NCBI GenBank assembly: GCA_944323245.1
Contig: CALURT010000006.1
Span: 1-64,000, forward strand
Length of the DNA stretch: 64,000 nt
Direction of reading: 5' to 3'
Origin: an uncultured Bacteroidales bacterium
GTDB taxonomy: Bacteria; Bacteroidota; Bacteroidia; Bacteroidales; UBA932
Shown here piece after piece: positions 6,652-15,218 of the stretch (positions are counted from its first letter, which is position 1; every line of letters begins with the position of its first letter). The position numbers and the translations under genes are program-made. Below the pieces are notes generated by a model. That model was not told the DNA's origin and ran no database searches. It saw only the letters and a list, made by a program, of their open reading frames with translations.

Positions 6652-8154
6652 ATGACAATCCTTTGCAAGACAATAGCGGCCGCAGCAATCTTTCTGCTTC
6701 CATTGCAATCCATCGCCCGGACCCCGGCACAGCAATACTCCGACAGGATATCCTCCACGGAATTAAGGACGGCATCCTTAGGCGTTCTCGCTCTGACTGC
6801 CGACGGAGACACCATCGTCAGCATCAACTCCGACAGGCTCCTGATGCCAGCCTCAAACATGAAGCTCGTAACTACAGGCCTTGCCCTGCATGTCCTCGGA
6901 AAGGATTTCAGATACAGAACGTCGCTCGCATATTCCGGTGAAATCACCGGAGGAATCCTGAAAGGCAATCTTTACATTAAAGGAGGAGGCGATCCTACCC
7001 TTGCTTCGGATGATCCGGCAGCCATGCGGCAGGAAGAATTATTCGAAGAATGGACGAAAATCCTCAAGGACAACGGGATACATTCCATTGAAGGATACAT
7101 TGTCGGTGACGACAGGTATTTCTCGTCGATGCCCGAAGTCCAGTCATGGCAATTGGACGACTGCGGAACCTATTACGGAACAGGTACAAGCGGACTTACA
7201 TTCTATGAAAACATGCAGACATTCAAGGTTTCGTCCGGCATTGAGGTCGGCGACAGCATAAGCATCACTCCGTCATGGCCCGACTGTCCGTGGATGAGGT
7301 TCGATTTCAGCCGATGCTCTACAGGAGAGCCAGGCACGGGAGACAAACTGTATTATTATACGTCACGGTATGCCCCTTTCGGAGAAATGAGGGGGACTTT
7401 CGCCGTTGACAGGAGTCCGAAAACGTTGGAATGCAGCAACAAGTTCCCGGCCTATACATGCGCACGCCTTTTCTGCGAATACCTTGGCTCTGAGGGGATA
7501 GAATGCACTGGAGGAGCGGCGGATACCGGATTTTTCCGTCCGGAAGGCATAAGCCCCGAAGAAAATATATCAGGAATCCTTGGCGTCACGTTGTCCCCCG
7601 ACATGGGAGAAATAGCCTTCAGCACCAATTATGAAAGCAACAACCTGTATGCCGAGACACTTTATCTGACTCTCGGAAAGGAATTGTTCGGAGACGACCG
7701 TTCGGCGCACAGGGCAATGATTTCGGCTTTGGCGGGACTTTCCTCAGCGGCCGGAAGCGAGAAGCCCGATGGCGGAGATGTTTCGATAAGCGACGGAAGC
7801 GGACTTTCCCGGCAGAACCTCCTGAGCCCGTCTTTCCTGTGTGCTTTCCTCAACGCCATGAAAAAGTCTCCGGAATACGGGACTTTCGTCGAAAGCCTGC
7901 CTTATCCCGGCAGCGAAGGAACGATGACCGGTGTCATGAAGGATTACGGGCAGGAATACAAGCCGAGAATCAAATTGAAAAGCGGATCGATGACGGGCGT
8001 CAAGTGTTTCAGCGGCTATGTCATTCCCGCTGACGGAGACATTTCCGGAGCGGCAGTATTCTCGATAATGATCAACAATTCAACCCTTTCGCAATACCGG
8101 ATGCAGAAGATAGCGGACAGGCTTATGTATCTGATAGCCGTTTCAGCGGAATAG
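6652..8154 (+). CDS. dacB: D-alanyl-D-alanine carboxypeptidase/endopeptidase (PBP4, S13)
   Basis: 500 aa from the ATG at 6652. MTILCKTIAAAAIFLLPLQSIA is a signal peptide, so the enzyme is periplasmic. Penicillin-binding motifs are in family order: S68-N-M-K71 (PASNMK), the SxN region in ISDGSGLSRQNLLSP, and KSG in KLKSGSMTG near the C-terminus. The long insert between the first two motifs is typical of family S13. It trims or cleaves peptidoglycan stem peptides. A longer reading from 6595 would bury the signal peptide behind 19 extra residues and start before the predicted transcription start, so it is rejected. Divergent from galE, convergent with radA. Confidence 0.93.
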   Translation: MTILCKTIAAAAIFLLPLQSIARTPAQQYSDRISSTELRTASLGVLALTADGDTIVSINSDRLLMPASNMKLVTTGLALHVLGKDFRYRTSLAYSGEITGGILKGNLYIKGGGDPTLASDDPAAMRQEELFEEWTKILKDNGIHSIEGYIVGDDRYFSSMPEVQSWQLDDCGTYYGTGTSGLTFYENMQTFKVSSGIEVGDSISITPSWPDCPWMRFDFSRCSTGEPGTGDKLYYYTSRYAPFGEMRGTFAVDRSPKTLECSNKFPAYTCARLFCEYLGSEGIECTGGAADTGFFRPEGISPEENISGILGVTLSPDMGEIAFSTNYESNNLYAETLYLTLGKELFGDDRSAHRAMISALAGLSSAAGSEKPDGGDVSISDGSGLSRQNLLSPSFLCAFLNAMKKSPEYGTFVESLPYPGSEGTMTGVMKDYGQEYKPRIKLKSGSMTGVKCFSGYVIPADGDISGAAVFSIMINNSTLSQYRMQKIADRLMYLIAVSAE

Positions 8155-8185
8155 GCGGCCACAAAAACGCTTGAATATCAAGGTC

Positions 8186-9550
8186 TTATTTGAATAAAAC
8201 ACGGCAAAGGGCAGTTACGTCAGGGACCTTGACCGCTTCGATGTCTCCGGAAAACCGCTCCGGCAACGAGCCGAAACTCGACACGTAGATTTTCCTGAAT
8301 CCGAGACGTCCGGCTTCAGCCACCCTCCTGTCCAACTGGGCCACAGGCCTGATTTCCCCGCTAAGCCCCACTTCCCCGGCGAAACATACGTCCGACGGGA
8401 TGGCGAAATCGAAATTGGAGGACAAGACGGCACATATCACCGCAAGGTCGCAGGCCGGGTCGGAGACCCGCAGCCCTCCCGCCATGTTCAGGAACACGTC
8501 CTTGGCCCCCAACTTGAAACCGGCCCGTTTTTCAAGCACGGCAAGCAGCATGTTCAGTCTCCTGACATCGAAACCTGTGGCGGATCTCTGCGGCGTCCCG
8601 TATGCAGCTGTGCTGACAAGAGACTGGACCTCGATGAGGAACGGCCTCGTGCCATCGAGCATGGCAGCCACGGCGATGCCCCCAAGGCCCTCGCCGTGCA
8701 TGGGTGTCAGCATCTCCGAAGGATTGCTGACACCCCGGAGGCCGTTCCCCGTCATCTCGAATACCGCAAGCTCGGAAGTGGAACCGAACCTGTTCTTGAT
8801 ACTGCGGAGCAGCCTGTATGCCCGCATGTTGTCCCCTTCGAACTGAAGCACCACATCCACGATATGTTCCAGAACCTTCGGTCCGGCTATGCTGCCGTCC
8901 TTGGTAATATGGCCTATGAGTATGACAGGAATTCCCGTTTCCTTGGCGAAGCGGAGAAAGAGGGCGGCGCACTCCCTGATCTGCGACACGGAGCCTGCCG
9001 ATGATTCCATCGTTCCGGTATAGACGGTCTGTATCGAATCCACTATCATCAGATCAGGAGCTATCTTCTTGGCTTCGGAAATTATGTTTTCAGCCGATGT
9101 CTCGCTGTAGACCATACAGCCGCTGTCATCGCCTCCAAGACGCCCTGCTCGCAGTTTCACCTGTTTCGCACTTTCCTCGCCTGTCACATAAAGGGTCTTC
9201 AGTCCCTTGCAATGAAGAGGTATCTGCAGCGAAAGGGTGGATTTGCCTATGCCCGGTTCTCCGGCAAGAAGTACAAGGGAACCTTCGACCAGACCGCCTC
9301 CGAGCAGCCTGTCGATTTCAGGATCGGCCAATGAAATCCTGCTTTCCGCATCGGTATCTATTTCGGCCAAAGGAACAGGCTTCGCAGCCGCCCCGGGAAC
9401 GGAAACCGCAATGCGTTCCGAACTCTTCGCCGGCACCTTTTCCTCCACCATCGTATTCCATTCGCCGCATGCAGGGCAGCGGCCGAGCCATTTCGGGCTC
9501 TCATTCCCGCAGGATGAGCAGAACCACACGCTTTTCGTTTTCCGGACCAT
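8186..9550 (-). CDS. radA: DNA repair protein RadA
   Basis: 454 aa, the usual length. A four-cysteine zinc finger (C11, C14, C25, C28) is followed by a RecA-like ATPase with Walker A GEPGIGKST at about 97-105, the RadA-specific KNRFG motif near residue 257 (SIKNRFGSTSE), and a C-terminal Lon-protease-like domain without protease function (MAGGLRVSDPACDLAVICAVLSS... VGLSGEIRPV). RadA promotes branch migration during recombinational repair. It stands alone on the minus strand, divergent from the SLC13 permease at 9637. Confidence 0.97.
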   Translation of the reverse strand: MVRKTKSVWFCSSCGNESPKWLGRCPACGEWNTMVEEKVPAKSSERIAVSVPGAAAKPVPLAEIDTDAESRISLADPEIDRLLGGGLVEGSLVLLAGEPGIGKSTLSLQIPLHCKGLKTLYVTGEESAKQVKLRAGRLGGDDSGCMVYSETSAENIISEAKKIAPDLMIVDSIQTVYTGTMESSAGSVSQIRECAALFLRFAKETGIPVILIGHITKDGSIAGPKVLEHIVDVVLQFEGDNMRAYRLLRSIKNRFGSTSELAVFEMTGNGLRGVSNPSEMLTPMHGEGLGGIAVAAMLDGTRPFLIEVQSLVSTAAYGTPQRSATGFDVRRLNMLLAVLEKRAGFKLGAKDVFLNMAGGLRVSDPACDLAVICAVLSSNFDFAIPSDVCFAGEVGLSGEIRPVAQLDRRVAEAGRLGFRKIYVSSFGSLPERFSGDIEAVKVPDVTALCRVLFK

Positions 9551-9636
9551 TCTCTTAAATTTTTTCCTTTTACAAAAATACCATTATTTATTCAAAAAAT
9601 AACCGTAACTTTACAAAGATATTATTCTGCCATAAA

Positions 9637-11499
9637 ATGATAATTACCCTGATAATACTCGTAATCGCTTCGGCATTGTTCGTATCCGGAAAGGTCCGGT
9701 CGGACATTGTTGCGCTCGGGGCTTTGATTTCACTGCTTGTATTCCAGATTCTGACACCGGAAGAGGCATTGTCGGGATTCTCGAATCAGGTGGTAATCAT
9801 GATGATAGGACTGTTCGTGGTAGGCGGAGCCATTTTCCAGACGGGATTGGCGAAAATGATAAGTTCCAGACTGCTGAAACTTGCCGGGAAAAGCGAACTG
9901 AAACTTTTCCTCCTCGTCATGCTTGTAACCGGAGGTATCGGGGCATTCGTCAGCAATACAGGTACAGTGGCGCTGATGCTTCCGATAGTCGTCAGCCTTG
10001 CCTATAACGCAGGCATGAGTCCGAGCAGGTTTCTGATGCCGCTGGCCTTTGCAAGCAGCATGGGAGGCATGATGACCCTGATAGGAACACCTCCGAACCT
10101 CGTAATTCAGGACGCTCTGACAAGTGCGGGGTACGAACCGCTGTCGTTCTTCTCCTTTCTTCCGGTCGGACTCATCTGCCTTGCTACAGGAATAATAGTC
10201 CTTCTGCCGCTTTCCAAGATTTTCCTCCCGAAAGAAGGAAACGGCCATTCGAAAGCAGGCTCGGGGAAAACGCTCAACCAGCTTGTACATGAATACAGCC
10301 TTTCATCCAATCTGTTCAGATTCAAGGCGTCCGAAAAATCACCCATTGTAGGGCACACCATTCTCGAACTCGACCTGAGAAGCAGATACGGCATAGATAT
10401 CCTTGAGGTGAGGCGCAAGCGCGGGGCACAGCACAGATTCTTGAAAACCGTCACCCAGAAACTCGCTTCACCGGATACCGTAATCGACGAAGGGGACATA
10501 TTGTATGTACGTGGAAACGCCGAAGCTGCCGACAGGTTTCTCAATGACTACAGGATGGAAGCATTGGACGAACATGCCACCGAACTATCTTCGCAGTCCG
10601 GGGAGACGTTTGCATTCTATGACATCGGAATCGCAGAAATACTGCTGATGCCGTCGTCCACGATGATAAACAGGACCATAAAGGAAGCCGGATTCCGGGA
10701 CAAATACAATGTGAACATCCTCGGCATACGCCGCAAGCAGGAATACATCCTTCAGGACCTCGGGAATGCCAGGATGCACAACGGCGACGTTCTCCTCGTA
10801 CAGGGTGCATGGAGTGACATTGCCCGACTGGAATCGGAAGACACCCAGTGGGTGGTATTGGGCCAGCCTCTTGCAGAAGCAGCCAAAGTGACCCTCGACT
10901 ACAAGGCTCCGGTTGCAGCCGTGATAATGATACTGATGATAGCAATGATGGTATTCGATTTCATACCGGTAGCACCCGTGACGGCGGTCATGATTGCCGG
11001 CATCCTTATGGTGATTACCGGATGTTTCAGGAACGTCGAAGCTGCCTACAAGACCATCAACTGGGAAACCATCGTCCTTTTTGCCGCAATGCTGCCGATG
11101 TCGCTCGCCCTCGAAAAGACAGGTGTCTCGGAATACATTTCCGGAGCATTGACAAGCGGACTCGGAGAATACGGACCCGTGGCCCTGCTTGCAGGGATTT
11201 ATTTTACTGCTTCTCTCATGACGATGTTCATAAGCAATACGGTCACGGCGGTACTCATGGCTCCGATTGCCATGCAGAGTGCCGTACAGATGGGCGTAAG
11301 CCCCGTTCCGTTCATGTTTGCCGTCACGGTGGCTGCAAGCATGTGCTTCGCTTCCCCGTTTTCCACTCCGCCGAACACGTTGGTCATGCCTGCCGGCCAA
11401 TATACGTTCATGGATTACATCAAGGTAGGTCTGCCGCTGCAGATAATAATGGGAATCGTGATGGTTGTCGTCCTGCCCTTGCTTTTCCCGTTCCAATAA
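9637..11499 (+). CDS. SLC13/DASS-family permease with two TrkA-C domains
   Basis: 620 aa. The N-terminal half (about 1-195) and C-terminal third (about 420-620) are membrane domains with the paired motif S-N-T-x-(T/V): FVSNTGTVALMLP and FISNTVTAVLMAP. Each is followed by an anion-transporter-like loop: GTPPNLVIQDAL and STPPNTLVMPAG. Between them lie two RCK-C (TrkA-C) ligand-binding domains (about 225-310 and 325-400), each with PIVGHTI/STMINRTI and GDILYVRG/GDVLLVQG. This is the layout of Na+-coupled sulfate/dicarboxylate/citrate transporters of the YfbS kind. The substrate is not determined. It starts 86 bp from the divergent radA and ends 6 bp from the convergent phosphodiesterase. Confidence 0.85.
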   Translation: MIITLIILVIASALFVSGKVRSDIVALGALISLLVFQILTPEEALSGFSNQVVIMMIGLFVVGGAIFQTGLAKMISSRLLKLAGKSELKLFLLVMLVTGGIGAFVSNTGTVALMLPIVVSLAYNAGMSPSRFLMPLAFASSMGGMMTLIGTPPNLVIQDALTSAGYEPLSFFSFLPVGLICLATGIIVLLPLSKIFLPKEGNGHSKAGSGKTLNQLVHEYSLSSNLFRFKASEKSPIVGHTILELDLRSRYGIDILEVRRKRGAQHRFLKTVTQKLASPDTVIDEGDILYVRGNAEAADRFLNDYRMEALDEHATELSSQSGETFAFYDIGIAEILLMPSSTMINRTIKEAGFRDKYNVNILGIRRKQEYILQDLGNARMHNGDVLLVQGAWSDIARLESEDTQWVVLGQPLAEAAKVTLDYKAPVAAVIMILMIAMMVFDFIPVAPVTAVMIAGILMVITGCFRNVEAAYKTINWETIVLFAAMLPMSLALEKTGVSEYISGALTSGLGEYGPVALLAGIYFTASLMTMFISNTVTAVLMAPIAMQSAVQMGVSPVPFMFAVTVAASMCFASPFSTPPNTLVMPAGQYTFMDYIKVGLPLQIIMGIVMVVVLPLLFPFQ

Positions 11500-11505
11500 T
11501 CGGTT

Positions 11506-12003
11506 TCAACCTATTTTCCTGTCAAGTTCGAAGACTTCCATATCCTTTATGTCGCCCGCATCGATACGGAACCGCAGTGCCGTCCGCACCGTGTGGAATC
11601 CTTGGATTCCTGCTGCTCCCGGATTGATTACCAACATATTGCGTTTGAAGTCATTCACAATTTTCAGGATATGTGAATGGCCGCAGACGAAAATATCGGG
11701 ACGGTGCTCGTCTATAAGGGCCCTTGCCCTCGGGTCATATCTTCCCGGATAGCCTCCGATATGCGTCATCAGAACTTTGGCTCCGTCACAGTCAAACAGC
11801 TGGAACAGAGGATATTCCAACCTTACGTCATATCCGTCGCAATTCCCGTAAACCGCTTTAAGCGGCTTGAATTCCGCTATCGCTTCGGCCGTGGCGATGC
11901 CTCCGAAGTCTCCGGCATGCCAGATTTCATCCACCGGGGAGAGAAAATCCCTGAACGGTGCATCGAAGACACCGTGCGTGTCCGACAAAAGTCCTATGTA
12001 CAT
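11506..12003 (-). CDS. YfcE/MJ0936-type metallophosphodiesterase
   Basis: 165 aa from the ATG at 12003. The motifs of the calcineurin-like phosphoesterase family are all present: SDTHG at the N-terminus, HAGDFGG, GNCDGYD, THIGGYPG and CGHSHI, together giving the two-metal centre. YfcE-type proteins hydrolyse phosphodiester bonds and their natural substrate is unclear. A start 32 codons upstream (12099) would run across the predicted rsmE promoter and add residues with no family match, so 12003 is preferred. Divergent from rsmE, convergent with the SLC13 gene. Confidence 0.9.
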   Translation of the reverse strand: MYIGLLSDTHGVFDAPFRDFLSPVDEIWHAGDFGGIATAEAIAEFKPLKAVYGNCDGYDVRLEYPLFQLFDCDGAKVLMTHIGGYPGRYDPRARALIDEHRPDIFVCGHSHILKIVNDFKRNMLVINPGAAGIQGFHTVRTALRFRIDAGDIKDMEVFELDRKIG

Positions 12004-12051
12004 ATCAAATCCGATAAAAACACGAATATATGAATTTTTTCGACGGACCGG

Positions 12052-12082
12052 TTGCGTATTAGCCGGATAAAGTCTAATTTCG
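12052..12082 (+). promoter_or_regulatory. Promoter for rsmE
   Basis: TTG at 12052-12054, a 20-bp spacer and TAATTTCG at 12075-12082 (one mismatch to TAnnTTTG). The ATG at 12121 lies about 38 bp downstream, which argues against an upstream start near 12052. Confidence 0.5.
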
Positions 12083-12120
12083 TGCAAAATCCACAACAAC
12101 CATTTGACAATACCAAGGCC

Positions 12121-12858
12121 ATGGAAATATTCATTTCAGGACAGATTGACGGTAATATACTGACACTCAGCGAAGAGGAATCCAAACACTGCATCAGGGT
12201 GCTGAGGCACAGGAAAGGCGACATGATAGATGTAGCCGACGGCAGGGGAACGCTGTACCGTTGCAGGCTGCTTTCCGACAGTCCGTCCGCTGCAACGGCT
12301 GAAATCATGGAAAAACATGAAGGTTGGGGCGGTCATCCGTACGAACTCACGATGGCTGTCTGTCCCACCAAAAACATGGACAGGTACGAGTGGTTCGCGG
12401 AAAAGGCCTGTGAAATAGGCGTCGACAGGATAGTCCCTGTCATGGGAGAGCATTCTGAAAGACGAATATTCAAGCCGGCCCGCATGGAAAGAATCCTCGT
12501 GTCCGCCATGAAACAGTCGCTCAAAAGCAGATGTCCGGAAGTGGCCGATGCGGTCTCGGTCAAGGATTTCATCCGTTTGTCGGCACAGGAAGACAACGCC
12601 GGGCTGAAACTGATGGCATATTGCTTCGAAGACGAAGACCATCCGCGTATTTCCATAAAGGAGGCCCTGCAATCGGCACCTTCCGGATGCAATAAAATAA
12701 CGGTTCTGATCGGTCCGGAAGGAGATTTTTCAAAGGAAGAAGCCGCTCTCGCCATGGAAAACGGCTTCATTCCGGTACATCTCGGGCCGTCGAGACTCCG
12801 CACGGAAACCGCTGCGCTTACGGCCGTCGCCTGCGTTTACGAAAGGTTCGTGATGTAA
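12121..12858 (+). CDS. rsmE: 16S rRNA m3U1498 methyltransferase RsmE
   Basis: 245 aa from the ATG at 12121 (MEIFISGQIDGN). The N-terminal PUA-like part (LSEEESKHCIRVLRHRKGD) and the C-terminal SPOUT fold with its knot motifs (LIGPEGDFSKEEAALA and LGPSRLRTETAALTAV) are those of RsmE, which methylates U1498 of 16S rRNA using S-adenosylmethionine. The size fits the E. coli enzyme (243 aa). It has its own promoter and is convergent with the tsaC operon. The longer reading from 12052 starts on the promoter and is rejected. Confidence 0.95.
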   Translation: MEIFISGQIDGNILTLSEEESKHCIRVLRHRKGDMIDVADGRGTLYRCRLLSDSPSAATAEIMEKHEGWGGHPYELTMAVCPTKNMDRYEWFAEKACEIGVDRIVPVMGEHSERRIFKPARMERILVSAMKQSLKSRCPEVADAVSVKDFIRLSAQEDNAGLKLMAYCFEDEDHPRISIKEALQSAPSGCNKITVLIGPEGDFSKEEAALAMENGFIPVHLGPSRLRTETAALTAVACVYERFVM

Positions 12859-12889
12859 TGTCGGAAACCATCCGTAACGAATGACGGGA

Positions 12890-13459
12890 CTATTTCCTTA
12901 TGATGACGATTTCACCGCCGAGGCCGACCTTGATAATCGAGGAGGATTTCCCCGTTGCTCCCTTTTCAAGAGAAGGGTCCACCACGTAATCCACGGCGGA
13001 TCTGATACTCTCCGGTATTTCCGCATAACATTTCGGGGTCGGTTCTCCCGATATATTGGCCGAAGTCGAAACCAACGGCCTGCCGAGTCGCCTTACCAGA
13101 TTCCTGCAGAAATCCGACATCGGGATTCTTATCCCGACCGAACCGTCTTCGGCGACACAGTTCGGCGCCAGATTTTCAGCTCCGGGATAAATTATGGTCA
13201 TCGGACTGTCATTCACTTCCACAAGCTGCACTGCCATTTCGGGAATTTCCCTTACATACCTTGCAACCATATCGAGATCCGAGGCCAAGAGCACGAGCGA
13301 CTTGCTGTCGGAACGTTTCTTGATTCCGTAGATTTTTGCAACGGCTTCAGGGTCAGTTGCATCACAGCCGAGCCCCCAGACTGTATCCGTGGGATAGAGG
13401 ATAATTCCTCCCTTTTTCATCGCCGCCACGGCTTCGGCAATAATTGTCTTTTCTTCCAT
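12890..13459 (-). CDS. tsaC: L-threonylcarbamoyladenylate synthase (YrdC/Sua5 family)
   Basis: 189 aa, a single YrdC domain without the Sua5 C-terminal extension. GGIILYPTDTVWGLGCDA, KRSDSKSLVLL, VGIRIPMSDF and LVSTSANISGEPTPKCYAEI are the conserved strands that bind threonine, bicarbonate and ATP. It makes threonylcarbamoyl-AMP for tRNA t6A modification. TsaB, from the second half of this pathway, is encoded at 41792-42487. Last gene of the operon mutL - rhomboid - EEP protein - tsaC, 6 bp after the EEP stop. Confidence 0.92.
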   Translation of the reverse strand: MEEKTIIAEAVAAMKKGGIILYPTDTVWGLGCDATDPEAVAKIYGIKKRSDSKSLVLLASDLDMVARYVREIPEMAVQLVEVNDSPMTIIYPGAENLAPNCVAEDGSVGIRIPMSDFCRNLVRRLGRPLVSTSANISGEPTPKCYAEIPESIRSAVDYVVDPSLEKGATGKSSSIIKVGLGGEIVIIRK

Positions 13460-13465
13460 AAGAAT

Positions 13466-14542
13466 TCAATTTCCTGTAAACGATACGTCGGCTACCACGG
13501 GATAATGGTCCGAAAAACGGATTCTTGGACTTTTATGTGAAATTATCCTGCAATTTTCCGGCGTGAATATGTAATCTATCCTGAGCAACGGCCAAAGTGC
13601 GGCGTACGTGGCACCGAACCCGGAACCGGCCTTGCAGAAAGTGTCATCGTGGCCCTTTATCAGCCTCCGGTAGGTGTATGACATGGGATTGTCGTTGAAA
13701 TCCCCGCAGAGGACCGTTTCGTATTCGCTGTCTGCGATATTCCGCATCACCTTGTCCACCTGCTTCGGCCTCAGCGACAGCGAACGTTTCATCTTCTCCT
13801 CCGTTTCGTGAAGGACATCCTTCCTTTTTTCCCTCAGGGATTTCACCATCCCGGGAAAAGATATGTTGTAACTCTCGAAATGACAGTTATATATGCGGAT
13901 TTTCCTGCCGGCTTCGAAAATGTCGGCATATACGGACAGATTGGTGCTGCCGTCGAATTTCACGACGCCCTTGCCCATTATCGGCAATCTGCTCAATATG
14001 ACATTGCCGAAATCCGAAAAACGGCCCGAAAAAAGATAGTATTCGATATCATATCCGGGAAATCTCTCCGAAAGTTCTTTCCTAGCATTGCCTTTGGTGG
14101 AAAATTCCTGCAGGCAGATTATATCGGCATCGCATTTTTCTATAAAGGAATACACCGAATCACGGCAGGCCGCACGGGATGCCGCTCCGGAGTTTTCCGC
14201 ATGCATTCCGAACCTTCCCACATTGTACGAAACGATACGCACGGCATCAGGCCCTGCCATGGAATTGTCCCCGGCGGCGAACCGGAAATATCTTCCAAGG
14301 AAAAAGAAGGTGGGAAGCAAGGCTATCAGAGGTATCAGGAAGGCTTTGGACCTGCGGGCAACCGCCCATCCGAACAGGAAGATATTCAACAGGGCCAAAG
14401 GGAAAAACAGCAGTCCAGGCAGCGTCAGGAACCATGCCTTGGCCGGATTGACGAACGCCGAAAGATAGGACAGCACCAAGCAGCCTGCCGCTATCGCCAT
14501 CAGAACCCTGTTCGTAAGACCTCCGAGAAAGGATTTGCTCAT
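13466..14542 (-). CDS. Membrane-anchored endonuclease/exonuclease/phosphatase-family protein
   Basis: 358 aa. The first ~90 residues hold three hydrophobic segments (VLMAIAAGCLVLSYLSAFV; LTLPGLLFFPLALLNIFLFG; AFLIPLIALLPTFFFLG). The rest is a DNase I-like EEP fold: RIVSYNVGRF, ADIICLQEF, VLCGDFNDNP and a C-terminal SDHYPVVADV, which give the metal site and catalytic His/Asp pairs. The catalytic domain should face the periplasm or cytoplasm according to topology I cannot fix. The substrate may be a phospholipid, nucleic acid or phosphoester. It begins 1 bp after the rhomboid stop and ends 6 bp before tsaC. Confidence 0.85.
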   Translation of the reverse strand: MSKSFLGGLTNRVLMAIAAGCLVLSYLSAFVNPAKAWFLTLPGLLFFPLALLNIFLFGWAVARRSKAFLIPLIALLPTFFFLGRYFRFAAGDNSMAGPDAVRIVSYNVGRFGMHAENSGAASRAACRDSVYSFIEKCDADIICLQEFSTKGNARKELSERFPGYDIEYYLFSGRFSDFGNVILSRLPIMGKGVVKFDGSTNLSVYADIFEAGRKIRIYNCHFESYNISFPGMVKSLREKRKDVLHETEEKMKRSLSLRPKQVDKVMRNIADSEYETVLCGDFNDNPMSYTYRRLIKGHDDTFCKAGSGFGATYAALWPLLRIDYIFTPENCRIISHKSPRIRFSDHYPVVADVSFTGN

Positions 14543-14543
14543 G

Positions 14544-15218
14544 TCAATACATTTTGCGGCGCCGCTTCCAGTACATTATCAGAAGCCATCCGAAAAGCAT
14601 TCCGCCGAGATGGGCGAAATGGGCTATACCGCCGCCCATGTTGAATATTCCCGTCACAAGCTCGATGACTGCGAATATAATCACGAACCACTTGGCCTTC
14701 AAGGACACAGGAGGGAATATCAAGGTCAGCACGGAATCAGGGAAAAGCATTGCATAGCCGAGAAGCACACCGTAAATCGCTCCCGAAGCACCTACCGTAG
14801 GCGTTCCCAAAAGCCTGTAATAGGCCTCTTGAGCCTGTACGGACTCGATATTGGACAGGTAGACCTGGGCCTCAATGAACTGCACGCCGACATGCAGCAG
14901 AGCGGCACCGAGCCCTGTCACGAAATAGAAAAGCAGGAATTTCCTGGGTCCCCACACCCGTTCGAGCACCGTACCGAAAATATAGAGGGTGTACATGTTG
15001 AAGAACAGATGCCAGAAGCCTCCGTGCATGAACATGTGCGTAATCGGCTGCCATATCTTGAAATAGTGCGAAGCAGGGTAAAACAAGGCGAACTGCTCGA
15101 CCATGAAATCCCAGTTCAGGAAACACATTATCATCACAAGGACATTGATGATGATAATGTTGACTGTCACGGGAGCCACGCTCATGATACCGCCGCCTCT
15201 GCCGTAAGAATAACTCAT
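14544..15218 (-). CDS. Rhomboid-family intramembrane serine protease
   Basis: 224 aa with about six membrane segments. Conserved rhomboid features are HMFMHGGFWHLFFNMYTLY (61-79), ERVWG (86-90), the nucleophile in G143-A-S145-G (GASGAIYG) and the catalytic H203 in HFAHLGGMLFG. The Ser-His dyad is complete, so an active protease that cuts membrane proteins within the bilayer is expected. Targets are unknown. Its ATG overlaps the mutL stop by 4 nt (ATGA) and its stop is 1 bp before the EEP gene, so translation is coupled on both sides. Confidence 0.92.
   Translation of the reverse strand: MSYSYGRGGGIMSVAPVTVNIIIINVLVMIMCFLNWDFMVEQFALFYPASHYFKIWQPITHMFMHGGFWHLFFNMYTLYIFGTVLERVWGPRKFLLFYFVTGLGAALLHVGVQFIEAQVYLSNIESVQAQEAYYRLLGTPTVGASGAIYGVLLGYAMLFPDSVLTLIFPPVSLKAKWFVIIFAVIELVTGIFNMGGGIAHFAHLGGMLFGWLLIMYWKRRRKMY

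Noticed and set aside
10585..11496. 303-codon minus-strand reading frame opposite the SLC13 permease
   Set aside because: Composition is rich in His, Arg and Cys as expected of an antisense shadow; the permease motifs are on the plus strand.
12004..12099. Longer N-terminus of the YfcE-type phosphodiesterase
   Set aside because: It would cross the rsmE promoter; the conserved fold begins at MYIGLLSDTHG.
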